From the NCBI RefSeq assembly GCF_000935355.1, contig NZ_JXZC01000001.1, forward strand, positions 372,001-436,000: a stretch of DNA of 64,000 nucleotides. The letters are read 5' to 3'. Below are positions 16,683 to 26,234 of the stretch, one piece after another. Positions within the stretch are counted from its first letter, which is position 1. Every line of letters begins with the position of its first letter. This DNA is from Rossellomorea aquimaris. GTDB taxonomy: Bacteria; Bacillota; Bacilli; Bacillales; Bacillaceae_B. Under the pieces are notes generated by a model, which searched no databases, was not told where the DNA came from, and was given only the letters and a program-made list of their open reading frames with translations. The translations under genes were made by a program, and so were the position numbers.

Positions 16683-19118
16683 CTATTCTTTTGTTTCAAG
16701 CAGTGATTCTGTCCACGTTTCACAAACTGATCCGCTATCCCCTTCATCAATCACAAATGATCCATTTGAATATCGGTCATTCGGTCTAAGGTCTGTAAGG
16801 AGCACCTCTTCTGCTTTTCCTTTTTTTGTGATCAGTCCTACTTTATCTGTGTCTTTTACTACTTCTATACTAACCACGCGATGTGGATTTGATTTCAATT
16901 CCCTCAGCATGATGACTCCACGCTTGGCACGGGATGTTTTTTCGAATTCTGCTAATTTCATTTTCTTCACTGCCCCACGCTGTGTAGCTAAGAAAATATA
17001 ATCCTTCATTGGATCTTTTATGATTTTCCCCGATACGACATAATCGTCATCCTTAAGGTTAATCCCTTTCACTCCAGCCGCACGCGGTCCGACGATGTTC
17101 ACATCTTCTTCCGAGAACCAAAGTCCATAGCTTAAGTGTGTGGCAATGAATACATCGTGCGATCCATCGGTCAAATGTACATCGATCAGCTCATCGTCTC
17201 CTTTTAAATTGATTCCTACTAGAGGACGGGAGTATCGTTGTGCTTTGTACTGAGGAAGCTCAGATCTCTTGATCATTCCATTCTTCGTTACAAACAATAA
17301 ATAATGGGCCGGATCAAATTCTTTGATCGGTATTGCTTTTAGAACCTGTTCATCTCGATCAATCGGTACGATGTTCCCCACGTGCTGACCAAGATCTTTC
17401 CAGCGAATATCCGGGAGCTCATGTACAGGGCAATAGATGTAATTTCCTTTGTTCGTGAATACTAAAAGGACATCCGTCGTATTCATCTCATATTGACCAA
17501 GCAACCTGTCTGTTTCTTTCATGGCTAGATCCTGCCCGTTTGAAGCAGAATAGGAACGGAGACTTGTCCGTTTCATATACCCATCACGGGTAACGGTAAC
17601 CATGACATCCTCACTTGCAATGAGTACTTCAAGGTTGATTTTAATTTCCTCAATCTCATCTTCAATTTTAGTGCGACGAGCATCGGAGAACTGCTTTTTA
17701 ATGCCCTTCAATTCTTTTTTGATTACACTGTAAAGCTTACTTTCACTTTCCAGGATAGCCGTTAATTCAGCAATCGTATTCGATAATTCTTCCGCTTCTG
17801 CCTGTAGAGCTGTTATGTCTGTATTCGTTAAGCGGTATAGCTGTAGGCTGACGATTGCTTCTGACTGTGCTTCTGTAAATTGAAATTGCTGGATTAAATT
17901 ATCCTTCGCATCTCGTTTATCTTTCGAGGCACGAATCGTTGAAATCACTTGATCTAAGATTGACAGAGCCTTCATTAAGCCTTCGACAATATGCTGGCGA
18001 TCCTTCGCTTTGTTTAGATCATGCTTGGTACGATTTGTCACCACTTCTTTTTGATGTTGAATATAAGCATCCAATAGTTCACGAAGTCCCATCAGTTTAG
18101 GACGACGGTTATGTATCGCAACCATATTAAAGTTATAGGCGATTTGAAGATCACTGTTCTTATAGAGATAGTTTAAGACGCCTGTGGCATCTGCATCTTT
18201 CTTTAACTCAATAACGATGCGCATTCCATCGCGGTCTGTTTCGTCACGAACTTCTGAAATTCCTTCCACTTTGCGATCCACGCGGAATTCATCCATTTTC
18301 TTAACGAGGTTCGCTTTGTTTACCTCATAGGGAATTTCCGTTATGACGATCTGTTGTTTGCTTCCACGGATATTTTCTATGTCAGCCTTACCACGAACAA
18401 CCACTTTTCCTTTTCCGGTTTCATAGGCTTTTTTAATACCGTCTACCCCTTGAATGATGCCACCTGTTGGAAAATCAGGTCCTTTTAAGACCGTCATTAA
18501 ATCATCCACCGTACTTTGTGGCTTTTCCATACGCATGATTGTCGCATCAATGACTTCATCAAGGTGATGAGGTGGAATGTCAGTTGCATATCCTGCTGAG
18601 ATACCGGTAGATCCGTTGACTAAAAGGTTCGGAAAACGTGACGGCAAAACAGTGGGTTCACTGGATGTATCATCAAAGTTCGGTACAAAGTCCACGGTTT
18701 TCTTATCTATATCACGCAAGAGCTCCATGGAGATCGCAGAAAGCCGTGCCTCTGTATAACGCATGGCAGCAGGCGGATCTCCGTCAATGCTTCCGTTATT
18801 TCCATGCATTTCGACTAAATATTTTCGCACTTTCCACGTTTGACTCATACGCACCATGGCATCATACACCGATGTGTCACCATGTGGGTGATAGTTACCG
18901 ATAACGTTACCGACGGTTTTCGCTGATTTACGGAATCCTTTTTCCTGGGTGTTTCCATCCACATACATGGCGTAAAGAATACGTCTTTGTACAGGTTTCA
19001 ATCCGTCGCGTGCATCTGGTAATGCACGTTCCTGGATGATGTATTTACTATAACGTCCAAATCGGTCGCCAAGTACCTCCTCCAGAGGCAAGTCTTGATA
19101 TCTTTCTACAGTTGTCAT
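16683..19118 (-). CDS. parC: DNA topoisomerase IV subunit A ParC
   Basis: Breakage-reunion subunit of topoisomerase IV, which decatenates replicated chromosomes. The 811 residues carry the catalytic Tyr121 in AAMRYTEARLS, the HPHGDTSVYDAM segment (77-88, the quinolone-determining region) and the C-terminal beta-pinwheel repeats. The residue aligned with Staphylococcus GrlA Ser80 is Thr82 here, and Glu84 corresponds to Asp86. It starts three bases after the parE stop, with its ribosome binding site inside the end of parE (GAGGAGGGG), so the two subunits are made from one message. Confidence 0.98.
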   Translation of the reverse strand: MTTVERYQDLPLEEVLGDRFGRYSKYIIQERALPDARDGLKPVQRRILYAMYVDGNTQEKGFRKSAKTVGNVIGNYHPHGDTSVYDAMVRMSQTWKVRKYLVEMHGNNGSIDGDPPAAMRYTEARLSAISMELLRDIDKKTVDFVPNFDDTSSEPTVLPSRFPNLLVNGSTGISAGYATDIPPHHLDEVIDATIMRMEKPQSTVDDLMTVLKGPDFPTGGIIQGVDGIKKAYETGKGKVVVRGKADIENIRGSKQQIVITEIPYEVNKANLVKKMDEFRVDRKVEGISEVRDETDRDGMRIVIELKKDADATGVLNYLYKNSDLQIAYNFNMVAIHNRRPKLMGLRELLDAYIQHQKEVVTNRTKHDLNKAKDRQHIVEGLMKALSILDQVISTIRASKDKRDAKDNLIQQFQFTEAQSEAIVSLQLYRLTNTDITALQAEAEELSNTIAELTAILESESKLYSVIKKELKGIKKQFSDARRTKIEDEIEEIKINLEVLIASEDVMVTVTRDGYMKRTSLRSYSASNGQDLAMKETDRLLGQYEMNTTDVLLVFTNKGNYIYCPVHELPDIRWKDLGQHVGNIVPIDRDEQVLKAIPIKEFDPAHYLLFVTKNGMIKRSELPQYKAQRYSRPLVGINLKGDDELIDVHLTDGSHDVFIATHLSYGLWFSEEDVNIVGPRAAGVKGINLKDDDYVVSGKIIKDPMKDYIFLATQRGAVKKMKLAEFEKTSRAKRGVIMLRELKSNPHRVVSIEVVKDTDKVGLITKKGKAEEVLLTDLRPNDRYSNGSFVIDEGDSGSVCETWTESLLETKE

Positions 19119-19121
19119 GTA

Positions 19122-21092
19122 TTACCCCTCCTCTGCGACCGTTATGTTTTCATTTTCAAGAATACTACCATCTTCTTCCAAACCGAACGCTACATTGCTT
19201 TCTATCCATTTACGGCGCGGCTCTACTTTATCACCCATGAGAGTGGTGACGCGACGCTCGGCTCTGGCCGCATCATCAATGCGGACACGTATCAGTGCAC
19301 GTGTTTCAGGATCCATTGTCGTTTCCCACAGCTGATCGGCGTTCATTTCTCCAAGACCTTTGTAGCGCTGGATCATATAGCCTTTACCGACTTTAGAAAT
19401 GGCTCCTTGAAGCTCTTCATCCGTCCAAGCATACTCAAGTTTCTGTTTCTTCCCTGCTCCTTTACTCACTTTGTAGAGAGGAGGAAGGGCAATATAAACT
19501 TTCCCTGCTTCTAATAATGGTTTCATGTAGCGATAGAAGAAGGTTAATAGCAGAACCTGGATGTGGGCTCCATCCGTATCGGCATCGGTCATGATGACAA
19601 TTTTGTCATAATTGATATCGTCGACATTGAATTCAGGGCCGACCCCGCCACCGATGGCATGGATGATCGTATTGATTTCTTCATTTTTGAAAATATCCTG
19701 AAGCTTGGCTTTTTCCGTATTGATGACTTTCCCCCGAAGTGGAAGAATGGCTTGGAATTTACGATCACGACCTTGCTTAGCCGAACCTCCTGCTGAATCA
19801 CCCTCCACCAGGTAAAGCTCGTTACGCTGAGGGTTTCTCGATTGAGCCGGTGTTAATTTACCAGATAGAACGGTTTCAGAACGCTTTCGTTTCTTTCCGT
19901 TACGTGCATCTTCTCTTGCTTTACGTGCCGCTTCACGGGCTTGAGCGGCTTTAATGGATTTCTTGATAAGAAGGGAACTTGTATCTGGATTTTCTTCTAA
20001 GAAATAAAGAAGATGCTCAGAAACAACCGCATCCACAGCTGAACGCGCTTCACTCGTACCAAGCTTTCCTTTCGTCTGCCCCTCAAACTGTAGGAGATGC
20101 TCCGGTATACGCACAGAGACGATGCTGGCAAGTCCTTCACGAATGTCGGTCCCTTCAAGGTTTTTGTCCCGATCTTTTAAAATCCCGACTTTACGGGCGT
20201 ACTCATTAAAGACACGGGTCATCGCTGTCTTTGCTCCGGCTTCGTGTGTACCTCCGTCTTTTGTACGAACATTGTTTACGAAAGACAGAATGTTTTCCGA
20301 GAACCCGTCGTTAAACTGAAAAGAGAATTCCACTTCAATCGTATGGTGTTCCCCTTCAAAGAAAGCAACGTTATGAAGTACATCTTTTTCTTCGTTAAGG
20401 TATTGAACAAAGGCCTGAATGCCGCTTTCAAAGTGAAAGACTTCCTTCTGATCATGACGCTCATCAATGATTTCGATTTTTAATCCTTTTAGCAGGAAGG
20501 CAGATTCCCTTAGACGCTCACATAGCGTTTCGTAATTATACGTCGTATTGCTGAAAATCTCCGGATCAGGTTTGAAATGGATACAAGTTCCTGATTTTTT
20601 CGTTTTCCCGATCTTCTCAAGCGTGGTTTCAGGTTTTCCACCTTTTGTAAAACGCTGCTCATATTTTGTTCCATCTCTTTCAATCGTCACAACAAGCCAT
20701 TCAGAGAGGGCGTTTACGACTGAGGCACCTACACCATGCAATCCACCACTGGTCTTGTACCCGCCTTGTCCGAATTTCCCTCCGGCATGAAGCACAGTCA
20801 AAATAACTTCTGGAGTCGGCTTTCCTAGTTTATGCATACCAGTCGGCATCCCCCGGCCTTTATCTTGAACAGAGATGCTATTATCCTTATGTATCGTAAC
20901 GATTATCTCATTTCCGAAGCCGGCTAATGCTTCATCCACCGAGTTATCGACAATTTCGTATACTAAATGATGCAAACCTCTTGAATCTGTAGAGCCTATA
21001 TACATTCCAGGTCTCTTACGGACGGCTTCTAGACCTTCTAATACTTGAATGGCATCATCATTGTAATCCATGGTCTTATTCTGGTTGGCCAC
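19122..21092 (-). CDS. parE: DNA topoisomerase IV subunit B ParE
   Basis: ATPase subunit of topoisomerase IV. The GHKL ATP site is seen as EIVDNSVDEALAG (about 46-58) and the TOPRIM metal site as EGDSAGGSAKQGRDR and DADTDGAHI. The 656 residues match ParE rather than GyrB length. I prefer GTG 21092 (VANQNKTMDYNDD) because AAAGGGGAA lies about eight bases upstream; the ATG two codons earlier (21098) sits almost on that site. Forms an operon with parC, in the conserved plsY/yneT/parEC/alsT neighbourhood. Confidence 0.96.
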   Translation of the reverse strand: MANQNKTMDYNDDAIQVLEGLEAVRKRPGMYIGSTDSRGLHHLVYEIVDNSVDEALAGFGNEIIVTIHKDNSISVQDKGRGMPTGMHKLGKPTPEVILTVLHAGGKFGQGGYKTSGGLHGVGASVVNALSEWLVVTIERDGTKYEQRFTKGGKPETTLEKIGKTKKSGTCIHFKPDPEIFSNTTYNYETLCERLRESAFLLKGLKIEIIDERHDQKEVFHFESGIQAFVQYLNEEKDVLHNVAFFEGEHHTIEVEFSFQFNDGFSENILSFVNNVRTKDGGTHEAGAKTAMTRVFNEYARKVGILKDRDKNLEGTDIREGLASIVSVRIPEHLLQFEGQTKGKLGTSEARSAVDAVVSEHLLYFLEENPDTSSLLIKKSIKAAQAREAARKAREDARNGKKRKRSETVLSGKLTPAQSRNPQRNELYLVEGDSAGGSAKQGRDRKFQAILPLRGKVINTEKAKLQDIFKNEEINTIIHAIGGGVGPEFNVDDINYDKIVIMTDADTDGAHIQVLLLTFFYRYMKPLLEAGKVYIALPPLYKVSKGAGKKQKLEYAWTDEELQGAISKVGKGYMIQRYKGLGEMNADQLWETTMDPETRALIRVRIDDAARAERRVTTLMGDKVEPRRKWIESNVAFGLEEDGSILENENITVAEEG

Positions 21093-21347
21093 GAACATTC
21101 CCCTTTCAAAACTTCTCTAACCGTAAACTAGTACTTGTACGGTATTATTGGTTATGTATATGTTTACTATAACACAAGAACGTTTGTTCGTTTACCTGTT
21201 TTGATCATTCTTTAGGTAAACCACTATTGCTTATTGTAGCGTTTTATTTGATTTTCGCAAATGTAATTCCTGTGACTGACCTAAATGAGGCCTGGATTTC
21301 TTTTATGTAGCATGTTATTTTCAGTGGTAATGGAGAACCTTCCATCC

Positions 21348-21378
21348 GAAAAAAAACAAGCGGTAAGAGCCGCTTGTT
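21348..21378 (-). terminator. Terminator of yneT
   Basis: AACAAGCGG (21356-21364) and CCGCTTGTT (21370-21378); minus strand continues with eight T. Confidence 0.93.
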
Positions 21379-21389
21379 ACGAGTGAGGC

Positions 21390-21797
21390 TTATTTGGTTA
21401 AAGCATGTTCAACCTTTATACAGCGATCCATAATGACTGTATACCCACGTTCTTTCAAAAAGCGATAAGCCTCTTCGTTCATTACACCAAGTTGCGCCCA
21501 AAACACGTTAGAATCGATTTCATCAAATTCTTTCGCGATCTCAGGCAAAAATTCTGAGCGGCGAAATACATTGACAATATCAATCGGTCCTTCAATCTCT
21601 TTAAGGTTGGATACGGCTTTAACGCCTAATGCCGATTCAATGGTTGGGTTCACAGGAATAATGTCATAGCCTTGATCCTGCATGGCTTTTGATACCATAT
21701 AAGATGTTCGTGTTGGATTATCACTTAATCCGATAACCGCAATTCGTTTTGATTGTTTAAGAATATTTCCGATTTCTTGTCGGGATGGGTTTTCCAT
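21390..21797 (-). CDS. yneT: CoA-binding domain protein YneT
   Basis: 135-residue single-domain Rossmann protein of the CoA_binding_2 family: RIAVIGLSDNPTRTSYMVSKAMQDQG carries the nucleotide-binding loop, followed by IIPVNPTIESALGVKAV and VDIVNVF-like blocks. Orthologues bind CoA in crystal structures, but a reaction is not known. In B. subtilis yneT sits between plsY and parE; here it keeps its place beside parE but plsY has been moved beyond an ABC transporter and a permease. Confidence 0.9.
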   Translation of the reverse strand: MENPSRQEIGNILKQSKRIAVIGLSDNPTRTSYMVSKAMQDQGYDIIPVNPTIESALGVKAVSNLKEIEGPIDIVNVFRRSEFLPEIAKEFDEIDSNVFWAQLGVMNEEAYRFLKERGYTVIMDRCIKVEHALTK

Positions 21798-21925
21798 GGG
21801 TGCTTACAACTCCTTCATCGATCCTTATCCATTCATACTTTGACTGTTCCTTAAGTCCTATTCTTCTTTTATACCATATTTCCCTTTAACTTTTCAAAAT
21901 TTTATAAATTTATTCGAATAAGAAC

Positions 21926-21985
21926 AAAGTGTCAGATGGACAAAAGGAAGTGTTCCTCCTCCTATATCCTGCCTGACACTTTTTT
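21926..21985 (-). terminator. Terminator of the osmoprotectant ABC operon
   Basis: AAAGTGTCAG (21926-21935) and CTGACACTTTTT (21973-21984) enclose a long purine-rich loop that can itself pair (GGAAGTGTTCC). Minus-strand tail CACTTTGTTC. Confidence 0.6.
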
Positions 21986-21991
21986 AACATC

Positions 21992-22891
21992 TTACTCTTC
22001 AATTAATCCTTTGGAAATAAGAAATTCCCGTGCGACTTCTTTTGGATCTTTTTTATCCATATCCACTTTGGCATTCATCTCACTCATCTCTTCTTCAGAG
22101 ATTTGTCCTGCTAATTCATTCAGGACTTCCTCTACTTCAGGGTGCTCTTCCAGGACTTCCTGACGGATGATTGGAGCGGCATCATATGGTGGGAAGAACC
22201 CTTTGTCATCAGTAGTCGTTTTCAGGCTGTAACGTTGTATTCTTCCATCGGTGGTAAAGGCCGGAATAATATCGACGTCCCCGTTCTTCACCGCTTCATA
22301 CATAATGTTAGGATCGAAGCTTTCTTTTGCTTTGAATTCGTATCCGTAAGCTTCAGCAAATGCATCGTACCCATCGCCTTCACGTTCATAAAATTGATGA
22401 GGCGCACCAAAACTTAGATCTTTCGATAGGGGTACAAGGTCAGAGAAGGTTTTGGCATCGAATTCCTGATCTTGAGTATAAGCAAGAGTATACGTGTTTT
22501 CGAATCCAAGTGGTTTCAACCAGGTCACATTAAACTTTTCCTCGTATCCTTTACGGACTTGTGACAGAATTTCATCAGCTGAAGCTCCTTCTGCCGCTTG
22601 CTCTTTTAGAACCGCTTCCAGTCCGGTTCCTGTGTACTCGATATATACATCTATATCGCCTTTTTCAAGAGCGGGTGTCAGAATCGATACTTCTCCCAAT
22701 CCTTCTTCCACTTTAACATCGAGATCTGTTTTCTCTTTGAGAAGCTCTGCCATCATTTGAGTTAATATAAACTGCTCGGTCCACATCTTACCTGAAACCG
22801 TAATCGTGTCCTTCCCCCCGCCATTTCCGCAACCGGCGATCACAATAGTTAGGGCTATAAATAAAATAAAGGGTTTTAGTTTCTTTTTCAT
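21992..22891 (-). CDS. Osmoprotectant-type ABC transporter substrate-binding lipoprotein
   Basis: 299-residue lipoprotein with lipobox IVIAGC (Cys20) after a short hydrophobic signal. The family marks are TVSGKMWTEQFILTQMMAELLKE, VYIEYTGTGLEAVL and the C-terminal LAGQISEEEMSEMNAKVD, typical of OpuCC/OpuBC/ProX-like receptors for glycine betaine, carnitine or choline. The ligand among these compounds is not decided by sequence. It is the last of three genes, 24 bases after the permease. Confidence 0.88.
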   Translation of the reverse strand: MKKKLKPFILFIALTIVIAGCGNGGGKDTITVSGKMWTEQFILTQMMAELLKEKTDLDVKVEEGLGEVSILTPALEKGDIDVYIEYTGTGLEAVLKEQAAEGASADEILSQVRKGYEEKFNVTWLKPLGFENTYTLAYTQDQEFDAKTFSDLVPLSKDLSFGAPHQFYEREGDGYDAFAEAYGYEFKAKESFDPNIMYEAVKNGDVDIIPAFTTDGRIQRYSLKTTTDDKGFFPPYDAAPIIRQEVLEEHPEVEEVLNELAGQISEEEMSEMNAKVDMDKKDPKEVAREFLISKGLIEE

Positions 22892-22915
22892 TCTTACTCT
22901 CCTTTGAAATGTGGT

Positions 22916-23572
22916 TTATTTCCGTGCTTTTAGTCCTTTAGGTGTTGTCATCCTTTCGAGAAGCTTTAGTAAAAAGTCGAAAGATAATGCAAGTAATGCA
23001 GCTGGAATGGCGCCTGCAAGTACTAAAGAATTATTCCAAGTAGAAAGTCCCCGATAGATGAGGTCTCCAAGTCCACCTGCTCCAACAAAGGTTGCAAGGG
23101 TCGCGACTCCAACCGTCAAGACAGTAGCAGTACGGATACCGGCCATTATGAAAGGCAGGGCGAGTGGAAGCTCCACTTTAAACAGAAGCTGTGAGCTTGT
23201 CATCCCCATCCCTCTGCCTGCTTCTATGACTCCCTCATCGACTCCGATGATCCCTGTGTACGTGTTCCTGAGTATCGGTAAGAGTGCATACACAGTCAGG
23301 GCAATGATCGCTGTAATACTACCTGTACCTAATAGGGGAATGAGAAATCCAAATAGGGCCAGACTAGGGATCGTCTGGAAAATGGCAGTTATTCCGATGA
23401 AAAATTCAGCCGTTTGTTTTTTCCGTGATATGTATATACCCAGCGGCAAAGAAATGGCAATCGCAATGAAAATAGATACGAATGATAAATATAGATGCTC
23501 AAATAATCCATTTAAGATTGCATCAGAACGGTTTGATATCGTGTTGATAAACAAAAACGAGAATGAATTCAT
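22916..23572 (-). CDS. Osmoprotectant-type ABC transporter permease
   Basis: 218-residue inner membrane permease with five to six segments and the EAA-like loop GVDEGVIEAGRGMGMTSSQLLFKVELPLA, characteristic of OpuCB/OpuCD/ProW. Its start overlaps the ATPase stop by four bases (ATGA), so the two are coupled. Only one permease gene is present; OpuB and OpuC operons have two different ones, so this transporter would use a homodimer. Confidence 0.9.
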   Translation of the reverse strand: MNSFSFLFINTISNRSDAILNGLFEHLYLSFVSIFIAIAISLPLGIYISRKKQTAEFFIGITAIFQTIPSLALFGFLIPLLGTGSITAIIALTVYALLPILRNTYTGIIGVDEGVIEAGRGMGMTSSQLLFKVELPLALPFIMAGIRTATVLTVGVATLATFVGAGGLGDLIYRGLSTWNNSLVLAGAIPAALLALSFDFLLKLLERMTTPKGLKARK

Positions 23573-24546
23573 ACAGAACGCACCTCCTTTTTTCCTTCCG
23601 AGGCCACTGCACGAAGAATCCCGTTAGCCGTTACGCTGCCGACATTCCTGCCGTCTTTTGTAACCATAAGATAATGTTTTTCTGACTTCAGAAGTATTCT
23701 TGCAGCTTCCTGGATGGACGCGTCATATGGAATCGATGAGTATTCTGATCCTTCCAAAAGCAAATAGGTTGTGTTTTCATCCATGATGTCAAAAACGCGC
23801 TTTTGGTGCTGTTGAACATTTAGTCTGTCCTCTCCGATAAATGCACGTACGAATTCATTCGCAGGATCTTTAATGAGCTCTGCTGGGGTAGCGATCTGTT
23901 CAATTTTACCGTCACGCATGACGGCAATTTCATCAGCGATTTTCAACGCTTCGTCAATATCATGTGTGACAAACACAATCGTTTTATGTATCGTATTTTG
24001 AATGCTCTTCAATTCATCCTGAAGCTGCTCCCGGCTGATCGGATCCAGGGCACTGAATGGTTCATCCATGAGAATGATCGGCGGTTCCGCTGCCAAGGCA
24101 CGAATAACGCCCACCCGTTGCTGCTGTCCTCCGCTTAATTCAAGTGGATATCGCTTACGGTATACTTTAGGATCCAGTCCGACAAGATTTAGGAGCTCGT
24201 CCACCCGACCTTCGTACTGTTCCTTTTTCCATCCCTTTAATCGTGGAATCAGGCTGATGTTTTCTTCTATAGTCATATGGGGAAGCAACCCAATACGCTG
24301 AATCACATAGCCAATATTACGCCTGAGCTCAACTTCATCGGTGTCAGAAGTATCCTTTCCATTAATCAGGATCGTTCCACTGCTAGGTGAAATAAGCTTA
24401 TTGATCATTTTCATCGTGGTCGTTTTCCCGCATCCGCTTGGACCAATCAAGGCGACAAGTTTTCCTGTTGGTATCGTCAGGTTGATCCCCTTTATTGCTT
24501 CTGTACCATCTTCATAGACTTTCGTGACGTCCTTAAATTCAATCAT
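23569..24546 (-). CDS. Osmoprotectant-type ABC transporter ATPase with CBS region
   Basis: 325-residue ATPase: Walker A GPSGCGKTT (about 33-41), Q-loop VIQRIGLLPH, signature LSGGQQQR and Walker B PIILMDEPFSALD. The region after about residue 250 is a CBS-like domain (SIPYDASIQEAARILL and HYLMVTKDGRNVGSVT), as in OpuCA/OpuAA where it senses ionic strength or c-di-AMP. It heads the three-gene operon ATPase-permease-receptor. Confidence 0.92.
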   Translation of the reverse strand: MIEFKDVTKVYEDGTEAIKGINLTIPTGKLVALIGPSGCGKTTTMKMINKLISPSSGTILINGKDTSDTDEVELRRNIGYVIQRIGLLPHMTIEENISLIPRLKGWKKEQYEGRVDELLNLVGLDPKVYRKRYPLELSGGQQQRVGVIRALAAEPPIILMDEPFSALDPISREQLQDELKSIQNTIHKTIVFVTHDIDEALKIADEIAVMRDGKIEQIATPAELIKDPANEFVRAFIGEDRLNVQQHQKRVFDIMDENTTYLLLEGSEYSSIPYDASIQEAARILLKSEKHYLMVTKDGRNVGSVTANGILRAVASEGKKEVRSV

Positions 24547-24602
24547 TTTTCCACCTGCTTTATGAACTGAGAAATTTTTCTAAACATAGAAGGGATACCC
24601 TC

Positions 24603-24631
24603 ATTATACAAGAGGTAAACATGTTGTCCAA
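24603..24631 (-). promoter_or_regulatory. Sigma-A promoter of the osmoprotectant ABC operon
   Basis: On the minus strand TTGGAC (24626-24631), 17 bases, TATAAT (24603-24608), about 57 bases before the ATPase start. Confidence 0.75.
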
Positions 24632-24726
24632 GAAATTGCGTTTGTCTTTTAGTTTATGAATAATGTGGAATCTGCATACAAGATATTATTTTTAAGAATC
24701 GTGTAAAGTCTGCAGCAGATAATAAA

Positions 24727-24754
24727 AACCAGCAAACTAATGTTTACTGGTTTC
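24727..24754 (-). terminator. Terminator overlapping the permease stop codon
   Basis: AACCAGCAAAC and GTTTACTGGTT pair with one mismatch around the loop TAAT; the left part of the gene's last codons belongs to the stem, and the minus strand continues in TTTTTATT. Confidence 0.75.
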
Positions 24755-26035
24755 AGGATGTTGTTTGTGCTTTAACAGGATATATTGTTCTACGATGATT
24801 CCTGTGATGGTTCCGAGTATCAATCCATTGTTTAATATGGACGCCACCACTACAGGCATGTCTCTAAAAGCGGATGGGGGAACAAACATGGCCCCTACAC
24901 CCACAATGAGAGAGATACCTGCGACAAAATGGATTTTATCGAGGTCCTTTTCTTTTCGATATTCTCCTAGAGCAAGACCGACCATTTTGATGAAAATGAC
25001 CGTGGTCACAGCATAGCCGACAGGAGCTGGCAGGCTTGCGAAAAGATTCATTACTTTTGGGATCAGACTGATGATAATGATCATCACACTACCAAGAATA
25101 AAAGGGATAACGGAGTACATTCCTGTAGCGGCAACAAACCCGGCAGAACCGGAAATGGGAACAGATCCAATTGCTGAGAATACTCCACCGAACAATTGAT
25201 TCAATCCTGAAGCAAAGCCGCTCTTTGTATATCTTTCATACGTTGGCTGCCCCTTTCCCTTCATAACCTCTTCCATCACTCGAATGGAAGCAATCATATT
25301 GGTGGTTAACAGGAATGTGATAAAGATCGATGTCACAATGACACCCGTATCGAACACCGGAGGTCCAAAGACGAACACATCAGGTAACGAAAACCAGCTG
25401 TCAGAAACAGTCGTGCTTTCACCTAATCCCATAAGGATAAAGATTAACCAGCCAGAGAACAGGGCAAGAATAATGGAGTATTGTTGAACCCACTTTCGTT
25501 TATGGCCTGAGAAGTATAATGCCACAAGTATGGTCAGCACACTTCCGAGTAAGACCAGCGGCTGAAGAGAATGTCCTTCATGCTGTATGCCGAACATTCC
25601 CTTGATAAAAGATCCGCTTAATTGGAGAATCAATAGCATTAAGTAAATAAATGTGATTGTTGGTGTAAATAAAGATGACAACTTCTTTAATAGTCCTGTT
25701 GCAGAAAGAATAAAGAAAATCACACCACTTACAATCATACCGCCCTGTAAAACGGTCAGCACTTCTTCATGACTGCTGTAAAGAGTTCCTGAAAACCCTG
25801 CATAGATGGCGAATACCCCCCACCATAGTCCAGCGGGTCCTTCATTGATGGGTAGTTTATGACCAACTAATGCTTGAATAAGACTGGCGGCACCTAAAAC
25901 AAAGATGGTCCGCTGAATAAATCCTGCCGTGTCTGCGGGAGACAATTGAAACAGGTCAGCTATGGCAATAGGAGCGGCAATTGAGCCTGCGACCATAAAG
26001 GCAACCCATTGGAACGCCGATAAAAGTAATTGCAT
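24737..26035 (-). CDS. NCS2-type purine/pyrimidine permease (YwdJ-like)
   Basis: 432-residue membrane carrier of the nucleobase:cation symporter 2 fold. Marks are MVAGSIAAPIAIADLFQLS, NEGPAGLWWGVFAIYAGF and SGFASGLNQLFGGVFSAIGSVPISGSAGFVAATG, which corresponds to the QNVG-type signature loop but in a divergent form as in B. subtilis YwdJ. It is more distant from PbuX at 2167-3471 than from YwdJ. The substrate is unknown, most likely a nucleobase or urate. Monocistronic. Confidence 0.82.
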   Translation of the reverse strand: MQLLLSAFQWVAFMVAGSIAAPIAIADLFQLSPADTAGFIQRTIFVLGAASLIQALVGHKLPINEGPAGLWWGVFAIYAGFSGTLYSSHEEVLTVLQGGMIVSGVIFFILSATGLLKKLSSLFTPTITFIYLMLLILQLSGSFIKGMFGIQHEGHSLQPLVLLGSVLTILVALYFSGHKRKWVQQYSIILALFSGWLIFILMGLGESTTVSDSWFSLPDVFVFGPPVFDTGVIVTSIFITFLLTTNMIASIRVMEEVMKGKGQPTYERYTKSGFASGLNQLFGGVFSAIGSVPISGSAGFVAATGMYSVIPFILGSVMIIIISLIPKVMNLFASLPAPVGYAVTTVIFIKMVGLALGEYRKEKDLDKIHFVAGISLIVGVGAMFVPPSAFRDMPVVVASILNNGLILGTITGIIVEQYILLKHKQHPETSKH

Positions 26036-26234
26036 ACGTGTACACCTTCATTTCAACTATGTAAAGTGTGTCTATTTTAACATACATCACTCCTTCTGAA
26101 TCAGGTTTATGAGGAATTAAATATATTATCTACTTTTATGAACAGGTACTAATTTTTTTGCTTATTTTCTCCCCAACCTTTGGAAAACATGTTAAAATAA
26201 GAACGGATTAGTTCATTTAAAAGGAGCAGTGATG

